64,000 nucleotides of DNA, from NCBI RefSeq assembly GCF_020509005.1, contig NC_063017.1:4774001-4838000 (forward strand), read 5' to 3'. The DNA is from Fulvia fulva. Its lineage: Eukaryota; Ascomycota; Dothideomycetes; Mycosphaerellales; Mycosphaerellaceae. The notes beneath the pieces were generated by a model, which ran no database searches, had not been told where the DNA came from, and saw nothing but the letters and a program-made list of their open reading frames with translations. The position numbers were made by a program, and so were the translations under genes. Positions 11,231 through 21,672 of the stretch are shown here, piece by piece; positions within the stretch are counted from its first letter, which is position 1, and the number at the start of each line of letters is the position of its first letter.

Positions 11231-14200
11231 CTATCTGCCACCCCCTAGCTTCCGCCTCTTGTCTATCCACTCCTCCGTCTCGCTAGCGAGGCTAAACTGC
11301 TGGAGGTATCCCTACTATAGTATCCACCGAGAGATTCGGCGAATGTTGCCTTTGTCCCTAATGATTGACTTGTAGTCTCTCCTTCCCGCTTGGTGCCTCC
11401 AATTTCCCCTGCCTCTCGCCCACTGCGGGCATCGTAGTAGCATATGTTCTGGGTTTTGCGATAGGTAACCACACTGGCAGGCTGGGCTATAGATGTCTGG
11501 TACGCGTCTTCTAAACAGGTAGGCCCTTAACCCAATGTGTTCGGACCTGATTTGGATCGCTATGCTTGCCTCGGCCCTTGTCAGGTCCCTATATAGCTGG
11601 TAATTGTGTCTCTGGAAGGCTCGGAGCGCTATCGGGCCTGTTGTCTTAGGGGGCTTCTTTTTCCAGTCCTGCTCCCATAGGCAGCTCGCTATCTGTTCCG
11701 CTAGGCTTTGGGTCTTAGCCTTGCTCCCGCCGGCCTGGCGAGTCCTACGCTCCTCCTCTTTTCGTGCTAGCCATTCGGTGCTTGTCTGTATAGCCGCAAA
11801 GGTAGTAAGGTCATCCTCTTTTTGGCTTGTCCTATGTCCGGCCCCTCTCCGGTAGTGGCTTTCTATCTTATTCTTTGCCTCCTAGATCGTAGTTTGTACT
11901 AGGTAACCTGTCGTCCTTGCCGCGTATTGAATTCTCATTCCCCGGATGTACTGGCCGATTGGTGGTGTTCCTGTCTCCATTTCTACCGTGCTTGTTGACG
12001 TTGTCTTATATACGCCTAGTACCCTACGTAGGTTGCCTGCCTATGTCCTGTTTAGGGGTTGCTCTATCCGTTTCGGGATCGGCTTGCCTACGCCTCCTGT
12101 TCCCTAAATCTATGCCCCGTATAGCATAGCTAGTCTGACGATCGCCTTATACATTACTCTTGCCTTGTCGACTGTTGCTCCCTATATAGATGCCGTAAGT
12201 CTCTTTATCGAGGCTTCGTTGACTTGTGCTCGACTCTCGGCTTTCTTAACCTGTACATTCCAGCTTAGCTTCGGGTCGAGCCAGATCCCTAGTACTCGTA
12301 GCTCCGCTGATGGCTTTGTCTCGTAGCCTTGGATTCTTACCGCCGCCTTTATGTTATAGTGTGTTCTCGCTTTACTGAAGTGTATAAGTTGGTACTTTTC
12401 AGGGGCGAACTGGGCACTATGCTTCTTTGCCCACTCCTCGCATTTCTTGTGCCTATCTTCGAGGAGGCGACAGTTCTCTTCTGTCGAGTCTGACTAGGCT
12501 AGGATGTTTGTGTCGTCCACGAACCCCGATACTAAGGTTTGCGGAGAGGTGAGTAGGGGGATTAGATCAGACATAAATATCAGAAACAGGATAGGGGAGA
12601 GAGTAGATCCCTAAGGTATTCCAGTCTCTGCCTTTACCGGGTCGGACGTGTACCTTCCTAGGACTAGGTATGTCGTCCGTTCCTGGAGAAAGGAGTAGAC
12701 GAACGTCGTTGCCCACTAGGGGATGCCTTTCTGCTGTAGGATATGTATTAGCCTTTAGTGTGAGACGTTGTCGAAGGCTCCTACGATGTCGAGGGATAGT
12801 AAGGACGCCGCTCGGTTCCTGCCGTAGTGCTAGAGGGTCTGAATTTGCTCCGTAATTAGCTCCATTGCTGTTAGTGTCGATCGCTAGCTTCTTCCCCCCA
12901 TCTGTGTTGCTGGGAGTACGTGGTTGTCCTCGGCTAGCTGCGTAAGTCTCTAGGCTACTATCTTTTCTAGGACCTTCCCTATCGTGTTTAGAAGTGCGAT
13001 TGGTCTGTACGACTTGGGCTGAGTATAGTCCTCTTTCTGTGGCTTACGTAGCACTACTGTCATAGACTCTCTATACGGCTTCGGGTGATACCCTAGCCGT
13101 AGGTACGCGGTAAACAGGTTTGCTAGGCTCGGCGCGATCTCTTCTCTATACTCTTTTAGTAGTATGTTTAGTATCCTGTCTGGGCCTAGGGCTTTCCGTC
13201 CTTTTAGCTTACTTATGACTCCTGTTACTATGTTAGAGCTAACCGCCCAATCCATGTCCAGGGGTTCCGGGTATATGCTCGGGTCGATATCCGTAAGGTC
13301 TGCCTCTACTTGCGTCGAAAAGAAATGGTCGGCTAATGCTTTTGCCTTGCCCCGGGGCGTAGCCTAGGCAATCCCTTCGCGGTCTACGATTAGGGGGAAG
13401 TAAGGGGTTTGCTGCTCTTTAGGTAGTCGTGCCTATTTAGCAAGTCTCCACATCTGTTTCGGGTTTTCTGTAACGAGCCCGATCGTCGCTCTCCAGTCCT
13501 GTAGCTTGTCGCGTCTTATCTGTGCCTTCTTCTCTTGTGTCGCGCGACAGTATTGCTCCCACGTCTCTTAGGTGTGCTCCTTCGTCCACTGTCGCCTTGC
13601 CCTTCTAGCCTCCCTTACCTTCGTGGAGCATTTAGGGGTCTAGAAGGCCTTCTGCTACGTTAAGGGCCGGAGTAACGGCGTATATTGTTCCGCTGCTTGC
13701 CATATGACCGAGGTAATCTGTTCCGCTACTTGATCTAGCTGAGCTGTCGTCTCGAGTTCTCTATGCTGTGGTAGGTTCGCTATTAGGAAGCCTCTTATGT
13801 CGTCCTAGCGTGCCTTCTTCCAGTTACGGCGTGGTTCGCTTGCTAGCTCCTCTATCGCCTTCACCCCTAGCGTCGTTTAGATAGGGATATAGTCTGAGGA
13901 GGCTTCTAGCGCGTAGTTCGGTCGGCATTAGACTAGTCTCTCTTCAAGTTCTCGTGATAGAAAGTATAGGTCGATCGTGCTTGTACTTGAACGGGCCTTC
14001 CACGTCTCTGTTCCCTTTGGTGTTGCTAAGGCCATTCCGTAGCGTGCGGTTATATCCAGTAGCTTTTCCCCTAGAAACGCGTGCGGGGGAGTGAATTCGA
14101 GTCCCCACCGTAGGTGGTGGAGGTTGAAGTCGCCGAGGAGTACTTGCTTTATGTCTTAGCTTAGGGTCCGCTCTAGGTGGGCGAGGGTTCCTAGTTCCCT

Positions 14201-14578
14201 ACTCGTCCGACCCCGCGGTAGCGGGTTGTAAACGTTGTGGATCTGGATAGGGCCTTGTGTCGTGTCGATCTGGATTGATGTTATGTCTCCTAGGTTGCCC
14301 TGCTGCGGTAGTATAACCTTCTACGACTCAAGGTCTATATTCTTGCTTACGTATATACATGTCCTCGGGATGACGCCTCGTTGGCCCGCGATTACGGTGT
14401 GGTATCTCCGGTCATTACAAGTGGCTAGGAGTCCTTCGTAGGGGTTGACCTATAGTTCCTGTACCGCGATAACGTGGTGCCGTAGCGGGTCTAGCTCTTG
14501 TAGAAAGTGGCGCTGGACCTTGTCCCTACTTTTGTTTACGTTGTACTGTACGATAGTAATGTCGTCGTATAGTATCAT
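11231..14578 (-). pseudogene. LINE A ORF2: endonuclease-reverse transcriptase, about a dozen or more stops
   Basis: Nicks target DNA and reverse-transcribes the LINE RNA. ATG is at 14578-14576, overlapping the ORF1 TGA as ATGA. An N-terminal apurinic-type endonuclease begins with IVQYNVNKSRDKVQ and contains LLGDFNLHHLRWG (near 14110-14160). RT contains SYRPIALLNTIGK (near 13000), SLDIVGAFDNVSH (near 12790) and FVDD (near 12520). The C-terminal CQCGYLSQNPEHMLLRC (near 11440-11490) matches LINE B. Single in-frame stops, mostly TAG at Trp/Gln positions, interrupt it; no frameshift was needed to follow it. The stop at 11233 may be natural or RIP-made. Confidence 0.85.
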
Positions 14579-15924
14579 TCGTTATCCGTGAGGTCCATTT
14601 CCGTGCTAACCTGCTGTGTCTCCTGAGCCTGAATCTCGCTGTCCGGCTGGCCCTAGGGCCGCTAGGGCGCCCCAAAGATTCGCATTTGGCCTAGTTCGTT
14701 AGCGGCCCGGTTAAGGTGTCGAGGCCTACCGGGAGGTGGATGCGTTTGCGGTTGGGTTCCCTTGTTCGTCTCTTCTGCCCTCTTCCTTTTGCTCGGTTCG
14801 AAGCCCTTGTATACGGTAGGTCCCTCCTGCTGCCGTTAGGGGTACCTAGCTAGTGTAGAAATCCTTGCTTGCCTCGCTCGTTCTTATGCTGCTATTCTAG
14901 TTGGGCATTGGCTTGAATACGCTGGGTGCCTTCTGCCGCAGTATGCACATCTGCTCTCCTTTTTTGGGCATTCCCTTCCCTAGTGTGGGCCTGCGCAGTG
15001 AGGATACCTTGGGGTCTTCTCCCCGCATTTTGGGGCTATGTGACCGTACTGTTGGCATTGGAAGCATTGTAGTACCCTGTGGCTGCTCTGATGGATCTCC
15101 GTGTCCATTCTCTCGCAGTTCCAGAATAGCCCATTGTCTAGTATCTGGTTAGCTTGTTCCGCTGTCTCTACCCAGATGATAAGCGATGAGTGTGTCTTTT
15201 CTCGGTCTACTGTCTTGTGTAGCCATGCCGCCTTCGTTAGTCGTACTCCTAGGGAGGTGTTCTGGTTCTATACTTAGAGGTAGGGAAGGTCTTCGACCTT
15301 GAATGTCCTAGGGACCCCGTGGGCGATGACGGTATACTGTTGGTAGGAGACTCGTGCCGACTTCGCGACTTTAGTAGTCCACTCCTTATAGGTCTCTAGC
15401 TTTCGTCTGTCAGACTCTTATGCGGTAAAGAGTCTCACTACGCCTATTGCCTCTACCCTCGCTCCAACTACCTCCTTTTGGCCGATTCTGTCGACAATCT
15501 CCTTGCTTATTAGGGCTGCGATTTCTTGTTTTTCCGCCGGGTCAGTAATGTATAGGCGTACCGCCTTGCTTGCCTTCGGAGGGGGTTGATTCTTGCCTAC
15601 TGCTACTGTTGCCTATGTAGTTAGTCTCTGGGCTACTTTCTGTGTTGCTTGTTGGATTGTTTTCGGGATTTGGTGTGATAGCGCTTTTAGCGCTCCTAGT
15701 AGCTGTGCTATAGTGTTCTTATATGTCCGGGCTGGGTGTTCGCCATCCCCTAGCAAGTCTTCCGCCTCCGTATATAGGGTCGTCCACGCTGTGTTGTTTG
15801 TCGTTAGCCTCTGCTTTCTATATAGTAGGCCTTGGCTTGTGTCCTGGGTTTTTTCTTGGTCTGTTCCCCGGTTTGACTCTTGGTGTAGAGTGTTCGTAAG
15901 GCTGTGGCTCTCGTTGGTTACTAT
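14575..15924 (-). pseudogene. LINE A ORF1: Gag-like nucleic-acid-binding protein, start codon lost
   Basis: ORF1 of Tad-like LINEs binds the element RNA. The start reads ATA at 15924-15922, whereas the second copy has ATG at 62042, a G-to-A change. Three Cys/His zinc knuckles lie near 14900-15080: CFQCQQYGHIAPKC, a second with its first Cys changed to Tyr, and CAYCGRRHPAYSSQC. The C-terminus ends EMDLTDNE before TGA. Several stops are of RIP type. Confidence 0.8.
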
Positions 15925-16173
15925 CCTTCGCTGCTGTTCGGGGTCGCGCTTCCTGATTAGGCAGTTGTCCTCCGCAACTCCGCAACTCTAGGGTCTGCCT
16001 TCAGGGGAACGGAACCTTAGTTTTGGGGTTCTTTGTACCACGATTGCGCCGCCGCTAGCGCAGGCGGGTCGCTACTGCTTGAGTAGATTGCTCGCCTTGA
16101 TAAGGGCTGTCGAATGAATGGTCCTCGTCCGCTATAGGTGCGCGGCAAAAAATCCGTTTTCAAATACGTATAT

Positions 16174-16473
16174 AAGGGAGCTATATACTACTATATAACC
16201 TACGTTCGGAATTCGTCCTATTACTAATTCGAATAGGGTCTTCTAGCCCTTTGACTAGATAGGGGATCGCTAGAGGATATATACCGCTACTATAGTATAT
16301 TCTAGCTAAAGCTTTTCCGGTAATCGTACGTAGATACGAATAGTTCTACTTATAGTAATAATTAGAGCTCTAGCTCTTTCTACTAGGTCCTACGTAGGCG
16401 CGTATTCCGCGGTTACGTACTATTTAATCTTATTATTATTAATAACTAAGCGAAATACCTTCCTAATAGCGGT
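16174..16473 (-). pseudogene. Copia C2 integrase, C-terminal half of catalytic core
   Basis: Minus-strand reading shows ERARALIITISRTIRI...LPEKL, then TLFELVIGRIPNVGYIVVY, matching the Copia integrase region that follows the third acidic residue. It joins in phase with 11022 once LINE A and one TSD copy are removed. On its upstream side it is broken by G3 and resumes at 47544. Confidence 0.8.
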
Positions 16474-16634
16474 TATAACGGTTTATAGTCGTGTTAATAT
16501 AAAGTAGCTAGGTACGTAGGAAAGAGGAGCGCGAGGTACGCCGAGGCTATATATAAGCCGAGGTACTACGCTAGTGCGCGCGGTCACGTGACCTATGTAC
16601 TAGCTAGACATTTGCTAGGCCTAGGGCCGTAATA
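16474..16634 (-). repeat. Gypsy G3 3' LTR, 161 bp
   Basis: It matches 47383-47543 in the same orientation and at the same length (161 bp), differing mainly by transitions. Minus-strand ends read TATTACGG and CCGTTATA, consistent with original TG...CA. It carries a TATA-like box (TTATATATAG) and the CTCGCGCTCCTCTTTC block at 16520-16535. The flanking five bases are GCGGT here and GCGGG beyond the other LTR, 4 of 5 identical. Confidence 0.85.
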
Positions 16635-17245
16635 CTACCCCCCCTTCAAAATCGCGCTCAGTCCCTTAAACTCGTAGTATAGCCGCTATAAACGCGGCGT
16701 TATCCTCTATATTATCCTCTATACCGTCTATCGTATCTATCTTTATTAGTCCGGTATCGTATTCGTTAATCTTAGTATTATCGTATCCTCCGCGGTAGCT
16801 AACCTAGCCTATACGAGTCGTGATTTCGTTTCTATCGTAGCGATATATAAACTCCGCGAAGGAGTCTATTATAGTAGCTATTACTTAAGTCGAGGAAGAG
16901 CTACGGTACCTATTACTAGCTTAAGCTAGCGGTATATCCGTAGTTACCGAGTTAAGGGAAGTATACTACTTATATTAACGTATATCCGGTACTTACCTAC
17001 TAACGGTCATCTTTCTTAAAGTAGCCGCCTACGGGCTATTATAAGTACTAGTATTAGGTTCGTAATACGTAACTACCGGAAGAGCTATAGGTACCTACGT
17101 AAATAACTTACGTAGCCTACCTATAGTTACCGGGTTAGACGTAACTATTAACGAAGCGTTTACGGCTAAAGCGTTTATTACTTCGCCGATTATAACGTCT
17201 TCGGGTATATCCTTATTAGGAATCTACCCTAGTAGCGGCGTGAAG
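16635..17245 (-). mobile_element. G3 polypurine tract and 3' internal region
   Basis: GAAGGGGGGG on the minus strand abuts the LTR (16637-16647) as a polypurine tract. Upstream lie about 600 bases of RIP-altered sequence without a recognisable domain, presumably the pol C-terminus. A loosely repeated motif around GGTACCTA...GTTACCG occurs near 16908-16950 and 17088-17130. No integrase motif was seen. Confidence 0.6.
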
Positions 17246-17765
17246 TGTTAGGACGAGAGCCTAGCCTATAAGATATAAGGGTGAAAGCGAGAATATAGGT
17301 ACGAAGTGTAGATATAAAAGGGTATAGTATAATTACTATACAAAACGAAAGACAAAGAAAGTAAGAGAGGCCTAGGGAAGGCTAGATATTTATACGCGAC
17401 CCTCGCGAGTACGTGTCCCCGTATTAATAGGGCTAACCCGTACGAAGCCGCGCTTAGTAGCTTTGCTCAAAACCCTATTCCAACCTGCCCTACGTTCCGA
17501 GTCTTCTACGTGCTTCTTCTAGGGTCTAGCGTAGTCGCGGGTACTCGCGGGAGTACCGTAAGTCATATAGTCACGAGCCGAAGTGAATCTGTCAAGGTTT
17601 AGTAGAGGGGTGAATTTGGAGGGCTAGGTCCCGTAGTAAATATTGCGGGGCATATGATTCTTAGCGCTTATACACTAAGCTAGACTGTCACTTCTTAACG
17701 ACTTCTAAGCACTCTGAGGCTCTTCTGTCCCTACCTTCTATACACTCTATAGGGAGACTATAACA
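17246..17765 (-). repeat. Inverted G2 LTR inside G3
   Basis: Reverse complement of the 519-bp G2 LTR (29481-29999), full length (520 bp here) with TG/CA-type ends TGTTAGG and TATAACA. It is less RIP-mutated than the array LTRs. The flanking five bases (TGAAG, GCACG) do not match, so this is not a simple insertion, and G3 RT, RNase H and integrase are missing at exactly this point. Confidence 0.85.
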
Positions 17766-19100
17766 GCACGGGTAATGAAGTATCTGCTCTACCTTCGTAT
17801 CTACGAATACCCTTCTAGGCTAACTACTCTTAGACCTAGTACGCGATGACTTCGTCCTCCTAGTTTAATATCCGGTAGGGCCTACTAAAAGGCGGTGTAG
17901 TTCCTAGCTTCAGCTTGATCTCGTAGTTAATACTAGGCCTATATAGTAGAAGCTCCTTCGCATCTTATTTAGAGAAGTAATATACAAATTCGTAATATGT
18001 AGGGAGAAGATGGTCCTTTAGATCGATAGTCTTCTCCTTCTTACGTATAAATTTGTCTATATCGGCTTGTATATACATCTTATAGGCAGAGAGAGTCGGA
18101 CTAACGCGTTACGCTACTAGTACGAACGCCGCTATACGTATATCAAGTCGCTCGATAGTCTTGTTATTAGAAAGCATCCTATAGCTAGTATTAGGCGAGT
18201 ATGTTGCTATATTACGTATATTACGGGCGCTTATAGCGTAGGTAGTAAGTAGGTCTATAGCATATATATTACTAGGTTACTATAGCTCGTTCCTATTAAA
18301 GATAAACCTTATATATACCTCTACTCCTTTCCGCCTTACTATCTTCTTAATTGCCTCCGCGCTAACTTCCTAGATATCGATATCCGGTAGTATCGGCGTA
18401 GCTAGTTTCTTCTCGAATAATAGTTTAGCGGTTCGCGGGCGTTCCTTTATAATTATGTTAGAGGTTATAGTCTAGACAAAATCTCTATCGTTATCTTCTT
18501 CGACAGTGGCTTAATATGCTAGTCGGGTCTTTAGGGTAGGTTCGAAGGTCTACTTAGTAATTACCGGTTTCTACTTGTCGTTAATACTCTATACCTAGAC
18601 TAGCTCGCTATCCTATAGGCAATACTCCTTATAGTACTCCGAGTCGAGGGTTATAGTGCCTAACGTAAAGTAGATACCTAGCTAGTATTTATTATACTAG
18701 GGCCTGCCTAGTGAGATATTATACTCTAGATATATAACCTAGAAGGTTCTAGTCTCCTTATAACTATTGCCGAGTATAAGTTCTAGACTTATACGGTATT
18801 CTATTATTTCCGCGGCTATCGAGCCGTTTGCTAACCTAAGGGCTAGTAGGTTATTAAGCTTAATTAAGGGCAGATTATATTTTTACGTATAGGAGAAGTC
18901 GATATACTTAGAATTAGTACCGTTATTAAGGAAAGTAAATGTATTTTACCTATTAGCTATCCCTAGTATTACGAGGTAGAAGCCGATAATAGGGTTATGT
19001 TCTATTTCTACTATTCTAAGAATATATAATAATAGCTTAAGCCCTTCGGGTGGCTTTACTAGTAGTACCTCTTCGTTATGTCTTATATTCTCCTTTTTAT
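17766..19100 (-). pseudogene. G3 protease and start of reverse transcriptase, truncated
   Basis: Minus-strand reading near 18060-17766 gives DHLLPTYYEFVYYFSK, then YRPSINYEIKLKLG and PPFSRPYRILN, the stretch just before the Gypsy RT fingers. It stops abruptly at the inverted G2 LTR, before any RT catalytic motif. The 18100-19100 part corresponds to the protease region by position; its active site could not be pinned down. It is heavily stop-ridden. It differs from the matching region in the G2 array, so G3 is a different family. Confidence 0.65.
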
Positions 19101-21149
19101 GTCTACTAGTTATTACGCTTAAGTAGTAGACTAGGCATTTTCCGCCGGTAGTATAACGGTAGTACCGCTAGCGTTAGTACCTAGACGTACTAGTATCTCG
19201 TACTCGAACAGCTCGTAAGTACGCTACTATAGGCGGTAACCGGGCTTACGACACTTCTTATAGAGGCTCTTACGTATATAGCGAGTGTTCTTAGCTTTAT
19301 CTATAGTCTTACTAAGGCTACTCTTAAATAGTTTAGGTCGGGTAGACTAAGCCTTATAGGTCGGCTTATTAGAGCCTAAACCTACTAGCTTATCGTCCTT
19401 ATTATCCTTATTGCCGTCCTTCTTATCGTTCTTTAGCTTCTCGGAGCGTAGGTAGAGAGCGTCGAGGGTCCTAAAGTCCTTATCTACCTAATAGAGATTA
19501 TCGATTATCTCTTATAACGATTCGAGACGGAAGTTAAGATACTTATAAAGATAGCGGATAGTTAGCTTACGTTATAGGTTATCTATCGTATCTTTACCCT
19601 TAAGGCCTAGGATATTAGTATTCTAGCGCTACTTAGGGAAGAAGGTCTAGAAGCTGTCCTTATTGTCTATCTTAAGGTTAGTTAGGCGATTACAAGCCCT
19701 ACTAATTAGGTTACGGTCTCCGTATCGCTTAGCGAGTTCCTAGATAAGGTCGTTAATACCCTTATACGTCTTCTTACTACTAGTTAGGCTACCCGAGATA
19801 GTAGGGATCTTTAGTCTAACTAGTTCCTAAGCATTACCTAGTAAGGCTAGTAAGTCGTATACGAACTTAAGTGCTACCTTCTTATCGCGAAAGACCGTAT
19901 AGTCGATAATAGTCTCTAACTCGGAGAAGAACTTCTCGAGGGAGGGTCTAAATAGCTTACTATCGATAGTACCGACGAACTTCTCTAGCTTATCTATACT
20001 ACGCTAAGTCTTAAAGGGCTGGCTAAGGTCTAGATCGTACTTAACTAGAGACTCGAAGTCGTAGACTAGCTTCTTCTTCTTAGAAGAGCGGCGATAAGTA
20101 CGAGTATCGCTATCCGACTCCGAGTCCTTCTCTAACTCCTTAGATAATAGATCGGAGTCGTTACTATTATCCTTACGTATAGACTTCTTAGCCTTCTTTC
20201 TAGTAGTACGGCGAGCTGCCTTATCCTCCTCGTCCTTATTACTAGCTCTATTATTATCCTTATTATTGTCCTTAGATAGGGTTCGGCCGTTCTATAGGGC
20301 ACGACGCTATAATATAGCGCGAGATAGTAAGGATCGTACTTAAGAGCGGCCTTGGGGGTCTTCGAGTTACTTCTTAAGATTATCTACCTAAGTCTACTAC
20401 GACTTGTTAAGATACTTAATATCGTTCTAGTAGGTTTAAGCTTCTATCTTATACGTATCGAGATCGAATTCGAGAGTCTTAATCTTCGAGTTATTATTAT
20501 ATAACTACTAAAGTACCTCCTTAGCTTACTTCTTTAGGGGGTCGTTCTTCGCGGTAAGTATACTAATCTCTACGGACATTACTATATTCGATAATACCTT
20601 AGGTCGGGCCTTTAGGTTATCGAGTTCCTTAACTAGGGTGTCGTATTTATTACGTATCTATTAGTCGTAACTCTTCTATCTCCTAAGCTCTTACCCTACT
20701 TTACCTAACTACTTATAGAGGATAGTCGCTATCTATATTACGTTCCTATACTCTTACTCGGCGCGTCGTAGGATAAAGTAGATAGCCGTAGCGGTCTCGG
20801 GCTCTACTAGAAGCTTAATAAGCTAGTCGATATCGAGTTAAAAGAGGTCGTTCGCGGGAATTCGGAGGGTTTTCGCGACTTATTATATATCCTCGCCCTT
20901 ACCTTCCTCGGTCGCGCCGTCGTCGTCGTAGTCGACTACCGCTATAGTAACGCCGTTCTCGTCTTAGATCTCGTCGTCGTTTAGAAGGTCGTATAAGTTA
21001 AACTTGCTAGGTAGGTTAGTAACTAGGCGCTATACGTTCTCGAGTTTCTACTATATAGCGTCGTCGGTAGTCTACTACTACTCTTACGTTTGTCCTTAAG
21101 TCTATATATTAAATACAGACTCGCGCTATACTACTAGTCGTATAGCTAG
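19100..21149 (-). pseudogene. G3 gag with zinc knuckle
   Basis: Long, acidic and lysine-rich Gag. From its N-terminal side: NLPSKFNLYDLLNDDE near 21000, a charged probably coiled-coil region (20400-20850), Lys/Asp/Ser-rich low complexity (20080-20280), a capsid-like region (19500-19990) and a CCHC remnant KKCRKPGYRL near 19240 with its second half degraded. Stops sit mainly at Trp/Gln sites. Its 5' leader is separated from it by the G2 array and lies at 47205-47382. Confidence 0.7.
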
Positions 21150-21430
21150 TAGCGTATTAGGGCGAGAGCCTAGCCTATAAGATATAAGAGTAAAAGCAAG
21201 AATATAGGTACGAAGTAAAGATATAAAGGGTATAGTATAATTGCTATATAAAACGAAAGACGAAGAAAGTAAGAGAGGCCTAGGGAAGGCTAGATACTTA
21301 TACGCGACCCTCGCGAGTACGTATCCCCGTATTAATAGGGCTAACCCGTACGAAGCCGCGCTTAGTAGCTTTGCTCAAAACCTTATTCTAACCTACCCTA
21401 CGTTCCGAGTCTTCTACCTGCTTCTTCTAG
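21150..21430 (-). repeat. Left TSD copy and broken inverted G2 LTR
   Basis: TAGCG (21150-21154) precedes an inverted G2 LTR beginning at 21155 (TATTAGGGCGAGAG, original TGTTAGGG). The LTR breaks off at 21430 after about 276 of 519 bases and joins directly to the 5' internal region of the first array copy. The matching outer end is at 47148-47199, followed by TAGCG at 47200-47204. Confidence 0.8.
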
Positions 21431-21432
21431 GA

Positions 21433-21672
21433 AGACTAATAAACCGTCAACTACTCGAGTTATCCTTATAGGTGACCACGCTACCGATAGAGGTGTTAAC
21501 CTCGATAACTAAGACACTCTATTCTACTTTAGTAAGTAGGCTAATATCCTCTTCTCGAACGCCGCTACCTTCGGTACCTAGGTAAACGCTAACCCCGATA
21601 CCGCCTACGCTCTTATTAACCGTACCGTCTCCTCTTTCCGCGAGACCGCCTAGTAGGTCGAGTAAGTAAATA
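21433..21672 (+). pseudogene. G2 copy 1 gag, 5' part
   Basis: Leader and N-terminal Gag reading (NAATFGT, NPDTAYALINRTVSSFRETA) with TAG stops. It ends with CGAGTAAGTAAATA (21659-21672), the left TSD of the chimera, and the reading resumes after the second TSD copy at 24477. Confidence 0.7.

Larger units (their letters stand above)
11023..16173 (-). mobile_element. LINE A, essentially full length, with 13-bp TSD
   Basis: Tad-like non-LTR element (body 11036-16160) flanked by AAATACGTATATA at 11023-11035 and 16161-16173. It contains ORF1, ORF2 and a (TATC)n 3' tail, and it splits the Copia C2 integrase. RIP damage is light at its 3' end and moderate elsewhere. The last 31 bases before the right TSD (16130-16160) are not shared with the second LINE A copy, whose matching 5' end is at 62251. 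Confidence 0.9.

Noticed and set aside
17246..17765. Simple solo LTR insertion
   Set aside because: No matching flanking duplication, and G3 coding sequence is missing across it.
21241..21471. 76-89 codon ORF in G2 LTR antisense (also 46792-47061)
   Set aside because: Recurs only because the LTR is repeated; no domain, and several codons vary with RIP changes.
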